Part shown: positions 22,886-32,669 of the stretch, one piece after another
Layout: each line of letters opens with the position of its first letter
Numbering within the stretch: the first letter of the stretch is position 1
Origin: Marinobacter salsuginis
GTDB lineage: Bacteria > Pseudomonadota > Gammaproteobacteria > Pseudomonadales > Oleiphilaceae
Assembly: GCF_009617755.1 (NCBI RefSeq)
Contig: NZ_BGZH01000001.1
Location: 806,001-870,000, forward strand
Reading direction: 5' to 3'
DNA: 64,000 nt
Notes under the pieces: generated by a model
Database searches by the model: none
Seen by the model: the letters and a program-made list of their open reading frames with translations, nothing else
What the model was told of the DNA's origin: nothing
Translations under genes and position numbers: made by a program

Positions 22886-24937
22886 TTACAGCGCATAGAA
22901 CAGCATCGGCACGAACGCCACAAACAGCAGTGTCGGCCCCATCACGGCCAAAGGCAGCAGCAGCCGCTCATAGCGATGCCAAAAGGAACCGGTGCGCTCT
23001 GCCGCCAGCACTTCGGTCTCGCCCACCACCTGCCGGGTCAGCAGGTGGTTCAGCGCCACTGGCGGGCTCAGATAGCCGAGCTCGAATGCCACCAGGCACA
23101 CAATCCAGAAGTGAAGCGGATCAATACCCAGCTGGATCGCCGGCTGGGCAATGGTGGCTGAGACCAGGATCACCGCACCGAATGGGTCCATGACCATACC
23201 AATTACCGTGAGCATCACCACAATCACCAGCATGGCGACCCAGGGACTGGTCAAATCCTCCGGGAAGAGCGAATGGACAATATCCGAGCGCTCGAGGATC
23301 CCCCCCAGACAAATGGAAAACCCGATCAGCGCAAGCAGTGCTCCAATATGCACCGCTGAATCGCTGGCCGCGGCGGAGCTACGGCTCCAGAATACCTGAG
23401 AGAGGGTCTGGCCCTGCTCCTCATTACTGCGACCGGAATCCAGCAACACCAAGGCGAGCATGACCAGCGGCAGAATCAACGGTGCGCTGTACTCGTTAAA
23501 CTTCAATCCGAGAACCACCCAGATAGACACGATGACCAGGGCCGCCACTGCCACATAAGGCAGCAAAGCCCGGCTTTCAGCGAGGGCGGCGCGAAAGGCC
23601 CCCGGCGCCGGACGGGGCTTCCAGTTGCCCTGGGTCTTGCAGACAATCAGCGAAAACAGCGTTGCTGACATGATGAAAACCCAGAAGCCCCAACTGTACA
23701 TTTCGGTGGTCGTGACCTCTTTATTGAGGGCTGCGACAACGACAATCAGCAGGCATGGATTGAGAACCACCCCGAGACTGCCGGACATGGCGGTCGTTGC
23801 CAGAGACAGCTGGCGCCCTGCACCGGCGCGGCGCAGTTCGTCATAAACAACCCCGCCCACGGCCAGGATGAATATACCGGATGCGCCGGTAAATGCGGTC
23901 GGAAAGGCCGTGGCGAAGATGATGACCGAAGCCAGCAGCGGTGCAGGCAGATTGAAAGGCTTAATGAGGTTAAGCAGAAGTTCGGGAATCCGGGTCTGCT
24001 TGAGCATCATGCCCACCAGCACGTAAAGGCCAATGTTTATAAACATGGACGACAGATTGGACATCATCCCGAAATAGATGGCCAGGCCCGAGGCATACCC
24101 GTCTACCAGGAAGAAGTAACTCATGGCGATCAGGCCCATGGCGCAATACAGCGGAATTACCAGGCCCGAGGAGGCGGAAAGTCCGCCGGGACGAATCCGT
24201 TCCGGGACGTTCAGGAACCGGACCGCATTGATCACCATGAACAGCCCGAAGACCCCGCCCCAAGCGTATTGGAGGCTCATGGTGTCTTCCGATCCGGGCG
24301 ATGTCGCCAGCTTGCTCAGGTAAGCGTTCAGGGACACCACCATCAGACCGTTAACCACAAACTGCACACCCTGGCTCAACCGCCATTCGGCACGATTGCG
24401 GGGAAGGCGCAAGGCTATGTGGTCCGTGTCCAGTGCCGCAATGGCGGCGGCCATCGCGAACATTGCGATGAACAGGTACTTGGTAAGCTCAATGTTGTCC
24501 AGAAGGAAATCCGCCAGCCCCTGCTCTACCGCCTTGAAAGCGCCGAGAGCCGGCGTGGCATGGGCAAGGTTCTGCTCGTAGACATCGTATTGCTGCTGGC
24601 AGAGTTCCAGATTGCTCTGCAGCGATTTACGAATGGCTTCCGGATTGGGCGGTGAACTGAACAGGTCGTCCGGATCCGGCTTATAGTTGGCTACCCGTCG
24701 GGCCACCTCAGCATCAATGTCCATCGCCAACTGACACGATGGCTCCGTGGCATCCGGGTTGAGCAGGTAATAATTTGGCCAGGTCTGCTCACCAACCCAG
24801 AGCAGACGGGAATGGAGAGAATTGCCCATGCCCAGCAGCAGGGTGAACAGCAGCAGGAGCAGCAGAACGGCCCCGTACACGCGATGTACGGGGTATAGGG
24901 TTCGTGCGGCCGGGGCGGTAATGGCTCGCCAGTTCAT
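22886..24937 (-). CDS. TRAP transporter fused small/large permease (DctQM-like)
   Basis: The 683-residue membrane protein combines a small-subunit-like N-terminal part with a long soluble stretch (about 45-140) and a DctM-like large subunit with about 12 hydrophobic helices. FPTAFTGASGIFILAVGGVVYDELRRAGA (split here: FPTAFTGASG then IFILAVGG) is typical of DctM. It would import a solute with the sodium gradient using the periplasmic protein encoded just upstream (15-base gap). It is the last gene of a three-gene operon; the substrate is not predictable. Confidence 0.87.
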   Translation of the reverse strand: MNWRAITAPAARTLYPVHRVYGAVLLLLLLFTLLLGMGNSLHSRLLWVGEQTWPNYYLLNPDATEPSCQLAMDIDAEVARRVANYKPDPDDLFSSPPNPEAIRKSLQSNLELCQQQYDVYEQNLAHATPALGAFKAVEQGLADFLLDNIELTKYLFIAMFAMAAAIAALDTDHIALRLPRNRAEWRLSQGVQFVVNGLMVVSLNAYLSKLATSPGSEDTMSLQYAWGGVFGLFMVINAVRFLNVPERIRPGGLSASSGLVIPLYCAMGLIAMSYFFLVDGYASGLAIYFGMMSNLSSMFINIGLYVLVGMMLKQTRIPELLLNLIKPFNLPAPLLASVIIFATAFPTAFTGASGIFILAVGGVVYDELRRAGAGRQLSLATTAMSGSLGVVLNPCLLIVVVAALNKEVTTTEMYSWGFWVFIMSATLFSLIVCKTQGNWKPRPAPGAFRAALAESRALLPYVAVAALVIVSIWVVLGLKFNEYSAPLILPLVMLALVLLDSGRSNEEQGQTLSQVFWSRSSAAASDSAVHIGALLALIGFSICLGGILERSDIVHSLFPEDLTSPWVAMLVIVVMLTVIGMVMDPFGAVILVSATIAQPAIQLGIDPLHFWIVCLVAFELGYLSPPVALNHLLTRQVVGETEVLAAERTGSFWHRYERLLLPLAVMGPTLLFVAFVPMLFYAL

Positions 24938-24952
24938 GATGGTTTTGCCCCG

Positions 24953-25963
24953 TTATTCGCGGTTGGCCGCGGTGCATTCGGCAGCAGCGGGGTTACTGGC
25001 ACAACGAATCTTGCTGAGCAGCCCCATCATCTTCGGGTGATACACATCCGGGGCACCGTTCAATCCATCACGCATCTCGATCCGGTTCTCCCGGAACATT
25101 TCCTGATAACCACGGATATCTTTTTCAGGGATGCGCACCCATTTTTCTTCAGGAATCGCCGCTTCCTGGCCTTCGATCAGACCCATGGCCTGCGGGAACA
25201 TATTCCAGGCTACTTCCCGGGCTTTCTGGGCGGTTTCATCGTCGAGCACGTCATCCCGGGCGACCATCTGAAGCGTCAGCTGGGCCAGCGGATAGTCCAC
25301 CACACCCCCGCTCTCGCCGATGCCTTTATAAAGTTCCAGGGCCTCGTAAGCGAAGGCCGGCGCATAGGCGGTATCCACAGAACCGTTGTTAAATTTGCCG
25401 GCGAAATTGGTGATGTCGGAAGGCACCACCGTGGCCTTGACGAAATTCACCATGTGAATGGCGTCTTTCTGGTAATCGAGAGTCGCCATCCGCTTGCCCG
25501 CCAGCTCGCCGGCGGTATCGATGCTGCGATCGTTCACAAACAGATAACCGGCACCGACCGGAATGATTCCGAGCACTTCGTAGCCATTATCCTTCATCAA
25601 CGGCGCTGCTTTGGGCTGGGCCAGCGTGGCCAGCAGGGTCTTAAGATTGTCGTAGGTGGGAAGGGCTCCCACGGCACTGATGCTGCCCGTGAACTTGTTG
25701 AATGGACGAATCCGGATGTCGGTGGCGGCAACCGCATCGCACTGCCCGGCATTGAAATCACCTATGGCTACACCCTCGTCGGTGTAAGGTTTCAGCTGGA
25801 AATCCACGCCGTGACCTTTCATCTCCAGGGCATAGTCTTTGACAAAGTTGTAGAAGTCTCCATTGGCGCCGATGACATCGAATACACACATGGAGACAGA
25901 CTGCGCCGATGCCAGAGGAGCGGCAGCGACAAGAGCCATGGCAGTCAGGGATTTGCGGATCAT
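24953..25963 (-). CDS. Periplasmic solute-binding protein of atypical TRAP system
   Basis: The 336-residue protein has a clean signal peptide (MIRKSLTAMALVAAAPLASA). The mature part has a type II periplasmic binding fold feel (FNAGQCDAVAATDIRIRPFN, AGELAGKRMATLDYQK, AYAPAFAYEALELYKG) but lacks the usual DctP signature; I recall such proteins annotated as DUF6091. It lies between a lipoprotein gene and the fused TRAP permease, so it is almost certainly the binding protein of that permease. Four cysteines (mature N-terminus, middle and two near the C-terminus) could form disulfides. Confidence 0.8.
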   Translation of the reverse strand: MIRKSLTAMALVAAAPLASAQSVSMCVFDVIGANGDFYNFVKDYALEMKGHGVDFQLKPYTDEGVAIGDFNAGQCDAVAATDIRIRPFNKFTGSISAVGALPTYDNLKTLLATLAQPKAAPLMKDNGYEVLGIIPVGAGYLFVNDRSIDTAGELAGKRMATLDYQKDAIHMVNFVKATVVPSDITNFAGKFNNGSVDTAYAPAFAYEALELYKGIGESGGVVDYPLAQLTLQMVARDDVLDDETAQKAREVAWNMFPQAMGLIEGQEAAIPEEKWVRIPEKDIRGYQEMFRENRIEMRDGLNGAPDVYHPKMMGLLSKIRCASNPAAAECTAANRE

Positions 25964-26021
25964 AACGACCTCCGGGTCATTCTTGTGTTTGTCAGTTTTC
26001 AGAGGATGTCGGCCACCTGCC

Positions 26022-27086
26022 TTACAGCAGGTCGTCCAGATTCATGGTTTCGACGTTTTCGGTTTGCCGCTCAGGGCTCATCCTGCCGAAGAAGGATTGC
26101 GGCGTCCGATAGCCGTAGTTGGCGGTCCAGTACTTGTCCGAAGAAAAGCGAACCACTCCGGCCGCAACTTCATCCACGAGACGGTAGTCGTCCCAGACCT
26201 CAATCGTTGCATCGGCTTCGGCGAAAGTGGCGATGGCTTCTTCAAGTTTTTCGGGCCGGCCAAAGGTTTCGGCGGCAACAGCCTGGAGCGCGTGCGGAAC
26301 CCGCATGCCTTTCTCGACGCCCAGCTTCCTGCTGTGCTCCAGCACCTGCCAGGGATCCGGCGCCAGTGCCGGCCGGGTATCCGGCAGCAGCAGCCAGACC
26401 AGCGCCCGGATGGCATTGGGCATTCCGCCCCACTTTTCATTGTCCAGACAGGTAGCGGCACGCTCGGCCTGAGGCGCAATGTTCCTGGGTACGCCAGCCA
26501 TAGCGCCGGAATTGGCATCGTTTACGATAGCCTGCATGCCGGTCAGCAGGCCCAGCAAGAAGGTGATTTCGTCCTGCTCGGTGAACAGGAACGGGCATTC
26601 AAGGGGTTCGGCGGCGGGATCAAACTCATAGGCTGCCATCGCTCTCTGAAAGGAGGCGTACCTGCGTTTCGCGGTCAGCGCATTCAAGCGCTTGGCCACT
26701 TCTCTGGCGTCCTTAGCCGCTGCCACATCACCCTCATAGTCTGCCCTGAGATAGGCGAGCTCAGCCTCCCAGGCTTCATACTCGGCGCAATTGCCTGCCA
26801 GGAGCATCAGCAAGGAGCCGGTGCTGTCAGGGGCATCGGTCACCCGTGAAAAGGAATAGAGCAACGGATCAACGCCCTCACCCAACGCACAGGCCATCTG
26901 GGCATCGGACATCTGCAATACGTAGGGTGTGGCCTCGCCCTCGGAGTAGTTGGAGAGCACAAAGCCAGTGGTGGTGTAGATGGGATTTGCCGAGCAACCT
27001 GCGAGTGCGGCAACCGCCGCCAGCGAGAGAGCCTTGAGGCGAGCCGCGAAAAGGCGCGGTCCGAGCCTTGCCAGAGAGGAGATCAT
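26022..27086 (-). CDS. TatT-like TRAP-associated lipoprotein
   Basis: The 354-residue protein has a lipoprotein signal with lipobox LAGC (Cys31). The mature part is almost entirely helical with repeating YxxxL/A-rich segments (such as LLMLLAGNCAEYEAWEAELA and RYASFQRAMAAYE), compatible with TPR-like repeats. It is the first gene of an operon with a solute-binding protein and a fused TRAP permease. This matches the TatT (T-component) lipoproteins that join some TRAP systems, known from Treponema Tp0956, where a TPR protein complexes with the binding protein. The TatT call is inferred from context and helix pattern. Confidence 0.65.
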   Translation of the reverse strand: MISSLARLGPRLFAARLKALSLAAVAALAGCSANPIYTTTGFVLSNYSEGEATPYVLQMSDAQMACALGEGVDPLLYSFSRVTDAPDSTGSLLMLLAGNCAEYEAWEAELAYLRADYEGDVAAAKDAREVAKRLNALTAKRRYASFQRAMAAYEFDPAAEPLECPFLFTEQDEITFLLGLLTGMQAIVNDANSGAMAGVPRNIAPQAERAATCLDNEKWGGMPNAIRALVWLLLPDTRPALAPDPWQVLEHSRKLGVEKGMRVPHALQAVAAETFGRPEKLEEAIATFAEADATIEVWDDYRLVDEVAAGVVRFSSDKYWTANYGYRTPQSFFGRMSPERQTENVETMNLDDLL

Positions 27087-27289
27087 ATTTCACCCTGCAT
27101 CACGTTGTTTTTGTTTGCCCGATCTGAACTCGGTTTTTGTCAACGGGTGCAAGAATGCGGTGAAAACTGTCCTACAAAAATGGCTCGAATGCCGATTTTG
27201 TTATGCCGATCGGGCCAATGGCCTCCAGGGAATGGAATTGCTCTGGGTTTTATTGATTTAAAACAAAGACTTTCGAAAATGACACCGAT

Positions 27290-27901
27290 TCAGAGAGACA
27301 TCATGGCCATGACCTGATCGGTCAAACCATCCAGCGTCAGGCCTCCCCGCTCCGGCTTGTACCAGGTTACGGTCCAGCTGAGAGCACCGGTCAACATCCT
27401 TCGAACAACGAAGGGATCCGCCTTCAGAGCGCCTTCGCGTTTCAGCGATTCCAGGACATCGAGCCAGAGCTTCTCGTAGATATCCCGAAGTTCCAGCACT
27501 TCCACCTGGGAGGCGGCCGACAGACTCCGCCATTCGAAGACCAATACCGCCATGGCCTCGCCGGTCTGACCGTTGATTGACTCCAGCTCGGCACGGACAA
27601 GACCCCGCAGCTTTTCTCTGTTGGTATCTGCAGCCTCCAGCGCCGCCTGCATGAGTGCGGTGTTCAAACGGATGGTTTCAACCATCACTGCTTTGAGGAT
27701 CTCTTCCTTGGTCCGGAAGTGATGGAACAGGCTGCCAGACTGAATACCGACGGCGGCGGCCAGATCGCGAACCGTGGTGCGCTCATAGCCTTTTTCCCGG
27801 AACAGGCGGGCGGCCTCTGTGAGCAGGCGGCCGCGGGCACCATTGGGGTCAGACACGAGGTTCTCGGCGATCAGGGACTGGAGGATCTTGTTCTGGCTCA
27901 C
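27290..27901 (-). CDS. atuR: TetR-family repressor AtuR of the atu cluster
   Basis: The 203-residue TetR protein has a helix-turn-helix at about 40-62 (TTVRDLAAAVGIQSGSLFHHF) split as TTVRDLAAAVGIQ and SGSLFHHFRTKEEIL, then a helical ligand domain. It begins with a GTG. It is divergent from atuA, as AtuR is in Pseudomonas aeruginosa, and the intergenic gap holds a TetR-type inverted repeat. By analogy it represses the atu operon until an acyclic terpenoid acyl-CoA or related ligand releases it. Confidence 0.85.
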   Translation of the reverse strand: MSQNKILQSLIAENLVSDPNGARGRLLTEAARLFREKGYERTTVRDLAAAVGIQSGSLFHHFRTKEEILKAVMVETIRLNTALMQAALEAADTNREKLRGLVRAELESINGQTGEAMAVLVFEWRSLSAASQVEVLELRDIYEKLWLDVLESLKREGALKADPFVVRRMLTGALSWTVTWYKPERGGLTLDGLTDQVMAMMSL

Positions 27902-27961
27902 TGAGGTTTTCCGGTTGGCAAGAGAGGCCTTTAATTCTACCTGAAACTTGCCTATTTACAA

Positions 27962-27979
27962 ACCAAGCGCTTGCTTGGT
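27962..27979. promoter_or_regulatory. Probable AtuR operator
   Basis: ACCAAGC (27962-27968), spacer GCTT, GCTTGGT (27973-27979): a perfect 7-4-7 inverted repeat midway in the atuR-atuA gap. Its size suits a TetR dimer and its position suits repression of both divergent promoters. Binding by AtuR is inferred from location. Confidence 0.7.
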
Positions 27980-28066
27980 ATTGTCAATTCCATGTTAGAC
28001 AAAACCGCGATTGCCCCAGGCATCGAATCGGTAACCATAGACAGGGCTTAAACAGGGCACAGGAAC

Positions 28067-29863
28067 ATGGCTGAATCTCAAAAAACTGTTCGCATCGGAT
28101 GCTCCGCCGCTTTCTGGGGCGATACTGAGACCGCCGCCGCGCAACTGGTTCATCAGGGCAACATTGACTACCTGGTGGCCGATTACCTGGCCGAAATCAC
28201 CATGTCGATCATGGCCGGGCAGAAGATGAAAGATCCGTCCCAGGGCTATGCACGGGATTTCGTCCAGACCGTCATGGCTCCCCTGCTCGGGGACATCAAG
28301 GAAAAAGGCATCCGCGTACTGGCCAACGCTGGCGGCGTGAACCCGGTAGCCTGTCGCGACGCCCTTCAGGCCCTCTGCGAGAAGGCAGGCGTAGACATGA
28401 AGATCGCCCTGGTTCTGGGCGACGACCTGCTGACGAAAAAGAAAAAGCTGGCCGATATGGGCATCACGGAAATGACCTCCGGCCAGCCGATGCCACCCAT
28501 GATGGTCAGCCTGAACGCCTACCTCGGCGCGCCGGGCCTGGTTGCCGCCCTGGAACAGGGCGCCGACATTGTGATTACCGGCCGGGTTGCTGACAGCGCT
28601 CTGGCGCTGGCCCCTCTGGTGCACGAATTCGGGTGGAGCTGGCAGGACTACGACAAGCTGGCCCAGGGTAGCCTGGCCGGGCATCTGCTGGAATGCGGCG
28701 CCCAGGCTACAGGTGGCAACTTTACCGATTGGGAAGAGGTGGCCGGTGGCTACGCCAACATGGGCTTCCCGATTGCCGAAGTGAGTGCCGACGGCAGCTT
28801 TTTTATCACCAAGCCCGAGGACACCGGCGGCCTGGTGAGCCGGGGTACTGTGGCCGAACAGTTGGTCTATGAGATTGGCGACCCCAGGGCCTATCTGCTG
28901 CCGGACGTTACCTGCGATTTCACGGGCGTTGAATTGGAGGAAACGGGCAAGGACCAGGTTCAGGTTCGAGGTGCCCGGGGCCTTGCGCCTACGGATAGCT
29001 ACAAGGTGTCGGGCACCTGGCCGGATGGCTTCAAGTGTACGGTTACTTTCCTTCTGGCTGGCATGAACGCCAGGGCCAAAGCCCGGACCGTGGCCCAGGC
29101 CATCCTCGCCAAGACCTCTCGCATGTTCAGTGAGCGTGGTTTGCCCGATTACAGTGAAACCAGCATCGAGCTTCTGGGTACCGAAACCACTTATGGCGCT
29201 CACGGCCGGGGTGAGGATTGCCGGGAAGTCGTGGTCAAGATCAGCACGGCCCATCCCAAGAAAGAAGCGCTTGTGCTGTTTTCCCGGGAAATTGCCCAGG
29301 CGGCAACGGGCATGGCACCGGGAATTACCGGAATTGTCGGAGGGCGTCCGACCGTGTGGCCGAAAATCCGGCTGTATTCCTGCCTGGTGCCGAAAACAGA
29401 AGTCGAGGTATCCGTGGATCTGGGTGGCGAGCGGCAGGCCGTTGAAGTTGAGACCAGCGGCGGCTTCGATAGTGCCGACCTTCCGCCGCAGTCGTTCACT
29501 CATGACACTGGCGCCACCGATACCACTGTTCCTCTGGTCAAACTTGCCTGGGCCCGGAGTGGCGATAAGGGTGACCACACCAACATTGGCGTGATTGCCC
29601 GCAAGCCGGAATTTTTGCCGTTTATCGAAACCGCACTGACGGAAGCGGCCGTTGCGGAATGGATGGCCCATACCCTGAATCCGGAAAACGGTCGGGTCAC
29701 CCGCTGGGCCATGCCCGGTTTGCAGGCCATCAATTTTCTGCTGGAGCACAGTCTTGGTGGCGGGGGTGTCGCCAGCTTGCGGATTGATCCCCAGGGGAAG
29801 GCGTTTGCGCAGCAATTGCTTGAGTTCCCGGTGCCTGTTCCTTCTGGCCTGGTTAAAGATTGA
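28067..29863 (+). CDS. atuA: Acyclic terpene utilisation protein AtuA
   Basis: The 598-residue cytoplasmic protein belongs to the DUF1446/AtuA family, with the N-terminal signature [20 protein letters not shown] and [20 protein letters not shown], and a C-terminal domain starting at about 490 ([20 protein letters not shown]). The length fits AtuA. The molecular function of AtuA is not established in Pseudomonas, although the family is a constant part of atu clusters. It is the first gene of the operon, 88 bases after the putative operator. Confidence 0.9.
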   Translation: MAESQKTVRIGCSAAFWGDTETAAAQLVHQGNIDYLVADYLAEITMSIMAGQKMKDPSQGYARDFVQTVMAPLLGDIKEKGIRVLANAGGVNPVACRDALQALCEKAGVDMKIALVLGDDLLTKKKKLADMGITEMTSGQPMPPMMVSLNAYLGAPGLVAALEQGADIVITGRVADSALALAPLVHEFGWSWQDYDKLAQGSLAGHLLECGAQATGGNFTDWEEVAGGYANMGFPIAEVSADGSFFITKPEDTGGLVSRGTVAEQLVYEIGDPRAYLLPDVTCDFTGVELEETGKDQVQVRGARGLAPTDSYKVSGTWPDGFKCTVTFLLAGMNARAKARTVAQAILAKTSRMFSERGLPDYSETSIELLGTETTYGAHGRGEDCREVVVKISTAHPKKEALVLFSREIAQAATGMAPGITGIVGGRPTVWPKIRLYSCLVPKTEVEVSVDLGGERQAVEVETSGGFDSADLPPQSFTHDTGATDTTVPLVKLAWARSGDKGDHTNIGVIARKPEFLPFIETALTEAAVAEWMAHTLNPENGRVTRWAMPGLQAINFLLEHSLGGGGVASLRIDPQGKAFAQQLLEFPVPVPSGLVKD

Positions 29864-29875
29864 TTTTTTGTGCAT

Positions 29876-29985
29876 GCACTCTGGTTGGTAGCGCGTTCCG
29901 GGACACGCCGTGAATACGTCCATGTAGGCTTGATCGCAGCATCCTTGCTGCTCACAGTCCCGAAACGCGCTACCAACCAGAGCGC
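29876..29985. repeat. Hairpin element, core type A, copy A1
   Basis: Lies in the atuA-atuB gap. Arms 29879-29903 and 29958-29982 are inverted repeats, 24 of 25 positions matching, with two further matching pairs outside. The 54-nt core (29904-29957) differs from copy A2 at two positions. The core contains GCAGCA-TCCT-TGCTGC and a second weaker hairpin TACG-TCCA-TGTA. The arms share only about the inner 10 bases with A2. Confidence 0.9.
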
Positions 29986-30012
29986 CCGAACTATTAAAGG
30001 GTCTTCATTACT

Positions 30013-30879
30013 ATGAGCTATCAGTCTGTTTTTCATCCCGACTTGTTCAAGGGCCAGGTGTTTATTGTTACCGGCGGCGGTTCTGGCATCGGCCGGTGCA
30101 CGGCCCATGAACTCGCTGCCCTGGGCGCGCGGGTTGCCCTGGTCGGTCGCAAGTCCGAGAAAGTGGAATCTGTGAAAGCTGAGATCACTGAGGACGGCGG
30201 CATTGCGTCCGCCCATGTCTGCGATATCCGTGAGGAGGAATCAGTCAAAGCCACGGTGAAAGCGATCATTGCCGAACACGGCGGTCTGAACGGGCTGGTG
30301 AACAATGCCGGCGGACAGTTCCAGGCGCCGCTGACCGGGATTAACCAGAAGGGCTGGGAAACCGTCGTGCGAACCAATCTGACCGGCGGTTTTCTGATGG
30401 CCCGGGAAGCCTATACCCAGGCGCTTTCGAAAACCGGGGGTGCCATCGTCAATATCGTGGCCGATATGTGGGGCGGCATGCCCGGCATGGGGCACTCCGG
30501 TGCTGCCCGGGCCGGGATGGTGAACTTTACTCAAACGGCCGCTGTTGAGTGGGGTGCATCGGGCGTTCGGGTGAATGCCGTTGCTCCGGGCTGGATTGCC
30601 TCCAGCGGCATGGACAACTACCCCGAACACATGAGGCAGTGGATTCGCAGCCTGGGCGATAACGTGCCTATCAAGCGGATGGGTACCGAATCCGAAGTCA
30701 GCTCGGCGATCTGTTTCCTTCTCAGCCCTGGCGCAGCGTTTATCAGCGGCGACTGCCTGCGGATTGATGGCGGCGCCTCCCAGGGTGGCCGGGTGTGGCC
30801 GTTGCCGAAGGCCAAGAATAACGCGCCCTACAACGGCTTTCACCGGGCTGTTACCCCGAAAGTTCTGAGCGACGACTGA
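30013..30879 (+). CDS. atuB: Short-chain dehydrogenase AtuB
   Basis: The 288-residue SDR has the cofactor motif TGGGSGIGRCTAHELAALGA, NNAG at about 97, a catalytic region where the expected YxxxK is not obvious (GHSGAARAGMVNFTQ replaces the tyrosine), and the C-terminal ISGDCLRIDGGASQGG. It is probably an oxidoreductase in citronellol/citronellal or acyl-CoA processing. The apparent Ala in place of the catalytic Tyr resembles 2,4-dienoyl-CoA reductase-type SDRs. It is 10 bases before atuC. Confidence 0.85.
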   Translation: MSYQSVFHPDLFKGQVFIVTGGGSGIGRCTAHELAALGARVALVGRKSEKVESVKAEITEDGGIASAHVCDIREEESVKATVKAIIAEHGGLNGLVNNAGGQFQAPLTGINQKGWETVVRTNLTGGFLMAREAYTQALSKTGGAIVNIVADMWGGMPGMGHSGAARAGMVNFTQTAAVEWGASGVRVNAVAPGWIASSGMDNYPEHMRQWIRSLGDNVPIKRMGTESEVSSAICFLLSPGAAFISGDCLRIDGGASQGGRVWPLPKAKNNAPYNGFHRAVTPKVLSDD

Positions 30880-30889
30880 GGAGCCTACC

Positions 30890-32506
30890 ATGCAGGTACT
30901 TGAATCCACTGTAAGCTCCCAGTCCGAGGATTTCCGCACCAATGCCGAGGCCATGGACGCCCACATCACCACGTTCCGGGATGTGGAACAGAAGGTGCTG
31001 GATCTGGCGGAAGCGGCCCGGGAGAAGTTCACCAAGCGGGGCAAGCTGCTTCCGAGGGACCGTATCAACCGGTTGCTGGACCGGGGAACACCCTTCCTGG
31101 AGCTGTGTTCGCTCGCCGGCTACAAGATGCACGATGACAAGGACGGCAGCATGGCCGGCGGCGGGATCATCGCTGGTATTGGTTATGTCAGCGGCATTCG
31201 CTGCCTCGTCGTTGCCAGCAACAGCGCCATCAAGGGCGGCACCATTACCCCGGCCGGCCTGGACAAGACCCTGCGGCTTCAGCAGATTGCTATGGAGAAC
31301 AAGCTCCCCGTGGTTTCCCTGTCCGAAAGCGGCGGCGCCAACCTGAACTACGCCACCGATATTTTCGTGCTCGGCGCCCGGGGCTTTGCCAACCAGGCGC
31401 GCATGTCGGCCGCCGGCATTCCCCAGGTTACCGTCGTCCATGGCAACGCCACCGCCGGCGGCGCCTATCAGCCGGGGCTGTCCGACTACGTGATCGTGGT
31501 GCGTGAGCAGGCCAAGATGTTCCTGGCCGGCCCCCCGCTTCTGAAAGCCGCCACCGGCGAAGTTGCCACTGACGAGGAACTCGGCGGTGCCGAAATGCAC
31601 GCCACTGTGGCAGGAACCGCCGAATACCTGGCCGAAGACGACGCCGACGGCATCCGCCAGGCCAGAAATATCCTCGAGGCCTTGCCCTGGAACGAGCAAC
31701 TGCCGCCGAAGCGAGAACTGAAATGGGAGGAACCACTCTACCCGGCCGAGGAACTCCTGGGCGTGATCCCGGCAGATTCTAAAAAACCCTACGACGTTCG
31801 CGAGATTCTTGCCCGAATCGCCGACGGTTCGAAGTTCATGGACTTCAAGAACGAGTTCGACGACCAGACCGTCTGCGGCACCATCCGTATCGAAGGTCAC
31901 TCGGTTGGCATCATCGGCAACAACGGCCCGATCACCCCGGCCGGATCCGCCAAAGCGGCCCAGTTCATCCAGCTCTGCGACCAGGCCGGAACGCCGCTGC
32001 TGTTCCTGCATAACACAACCGGTTTCATGGTGGGCACCCACTCAGAGCAGAACGGCATCATCAAACACGGATCAAAAATGATCCAGGCCGTGGCCAATTG
32101 TCGGGTGCCAAAGGTCGCAATTGTCATCGGCGGTTCCTATGGTGCAGGTAACTACGCCATGTGCGGTCGCGGTCTGGACCCGAGGTTCATCTTCGCCTGG
32201 CCCAACAGCCGAACGGCGGTTATGGGCCCGGCTCAGGCGGGCAAGGTGATGCGTATTGTGGCCGAAGACAAGCAGCGTCGCGGGGGCATGGAGCCGGATC
32301 CGAAGACACTGGATTTTCTGGAGCAGGCGACGGCCAAAAAACTGGAGGAAGGCTCAACGGCGTTGTTCGGAACGGCCAGATTGTGGGATGACGGGCTGAT
32401 CGATCCGCGGGATACGCGGCGCGTTCTGGCCCTGGTTCTGGACGTTTGCCGGGAAGCCGAGGCGAGGCAGTTGCGGCCCAATACCTTTGGTGTGGCCCGC
32501 CTGTAG
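30890..32506 (+). CDS. atuC: Geranyl-CoA carboxylase beta subunit AtuC
   Basis: The 538-residue carboxyltransferase has the two crotonase-like halves of acyl-CoA carboxylase beta subunits, with GGGIIAGIGYVSGIRCLVVA and AGASGG-like oxyanion regions (NATAGGAYQPGLSDYV, GSYGAGNYAMCGRGLDPRF). With AtuF it carboxylates cis-geranyl-CoA at its gamma-methyl group. The sequence is close to 3-methylcrotonyl-CoA carboxylase beta (LiuB), but the atu context decides for AtuC. A strong GAGGAG site precedes the ATG. Confidence 0.9.
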   Translation: MQVLESTVSSQSEDFRTNAEAMDAHITTFRDVEQKVLDLAEAAREKFTKRGKLLPRDRINRLLDRGTPFLELCSLAGYKMHDDKDGSMAGGGIIAGIGYVSGIRCLVVASNSAIKGGTITPAGLDKTLRLQQIAMENKLPVVSLSESGGANLNYATDIFVLGARGFANQARMSAAGIPQVTVVHGNATAGGAYQPGLSDYVIVVREQAKMFLAGPPLLKAATGEVATDEELGGAEMHATVAGTAEYLAEDDADGIRQARNILEALPWNEQLPPKRELKWEEPLYPAEELLGVIPADSKKPYDVREILARIADGSKFMDFKNEFDDQTVCGTIRIEGHSVGIIGNNGPITPAGSAKAAQFIQLCDQAGTPLLFLHNTTGFMVGTHSEQNGIIKHGSKMIQAVANCRVPKVAIVIGGSYGAGNYAMCGRGLDPRFIFAWPNSRTAVMGPAQAGKVMRIVAEDKQRRGGMEPDPKTLDFLEQATAKKLEEGSTALFGTARLWDDGLIDPRDTRRVLALVLDVCREAEARQLRPNTFGVARL

Positions 32507-32669
32507 GCTTTTTGGGTTTGGTGGGGCCCGCCTATGGGATTGCTTGTTTTGCGGGATGAACCGGTTGGGGCACCCTGTCCAAAAACCGATCCCACACAGC
32601 CGCCACCCAAGTTAAAGAACGTGCACTAGCAAACAGAAGGCACGAACTAACAATCAGGAGAACAAGAAC

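Noticed and set aside
27995..29923. A 642-codon minus-strand frame opposite atuA, and other long antisense frames such as 30851-32041 and 34979-36373.
   Set aside because: These are antisense shadows produced by high GC third-position bias. The plus-strand genes have family motifs and ribosome sites; the shadows have none.
32507..32669. Gap between atuC and atuD, checked for another hairpin element.
   Set aside because: It has TTTTTGG and CCAAAAACC near its ends, but the arms do not pair well and there is no 54-nt core, so I could not call a further copy. A degenerate copy is possible.
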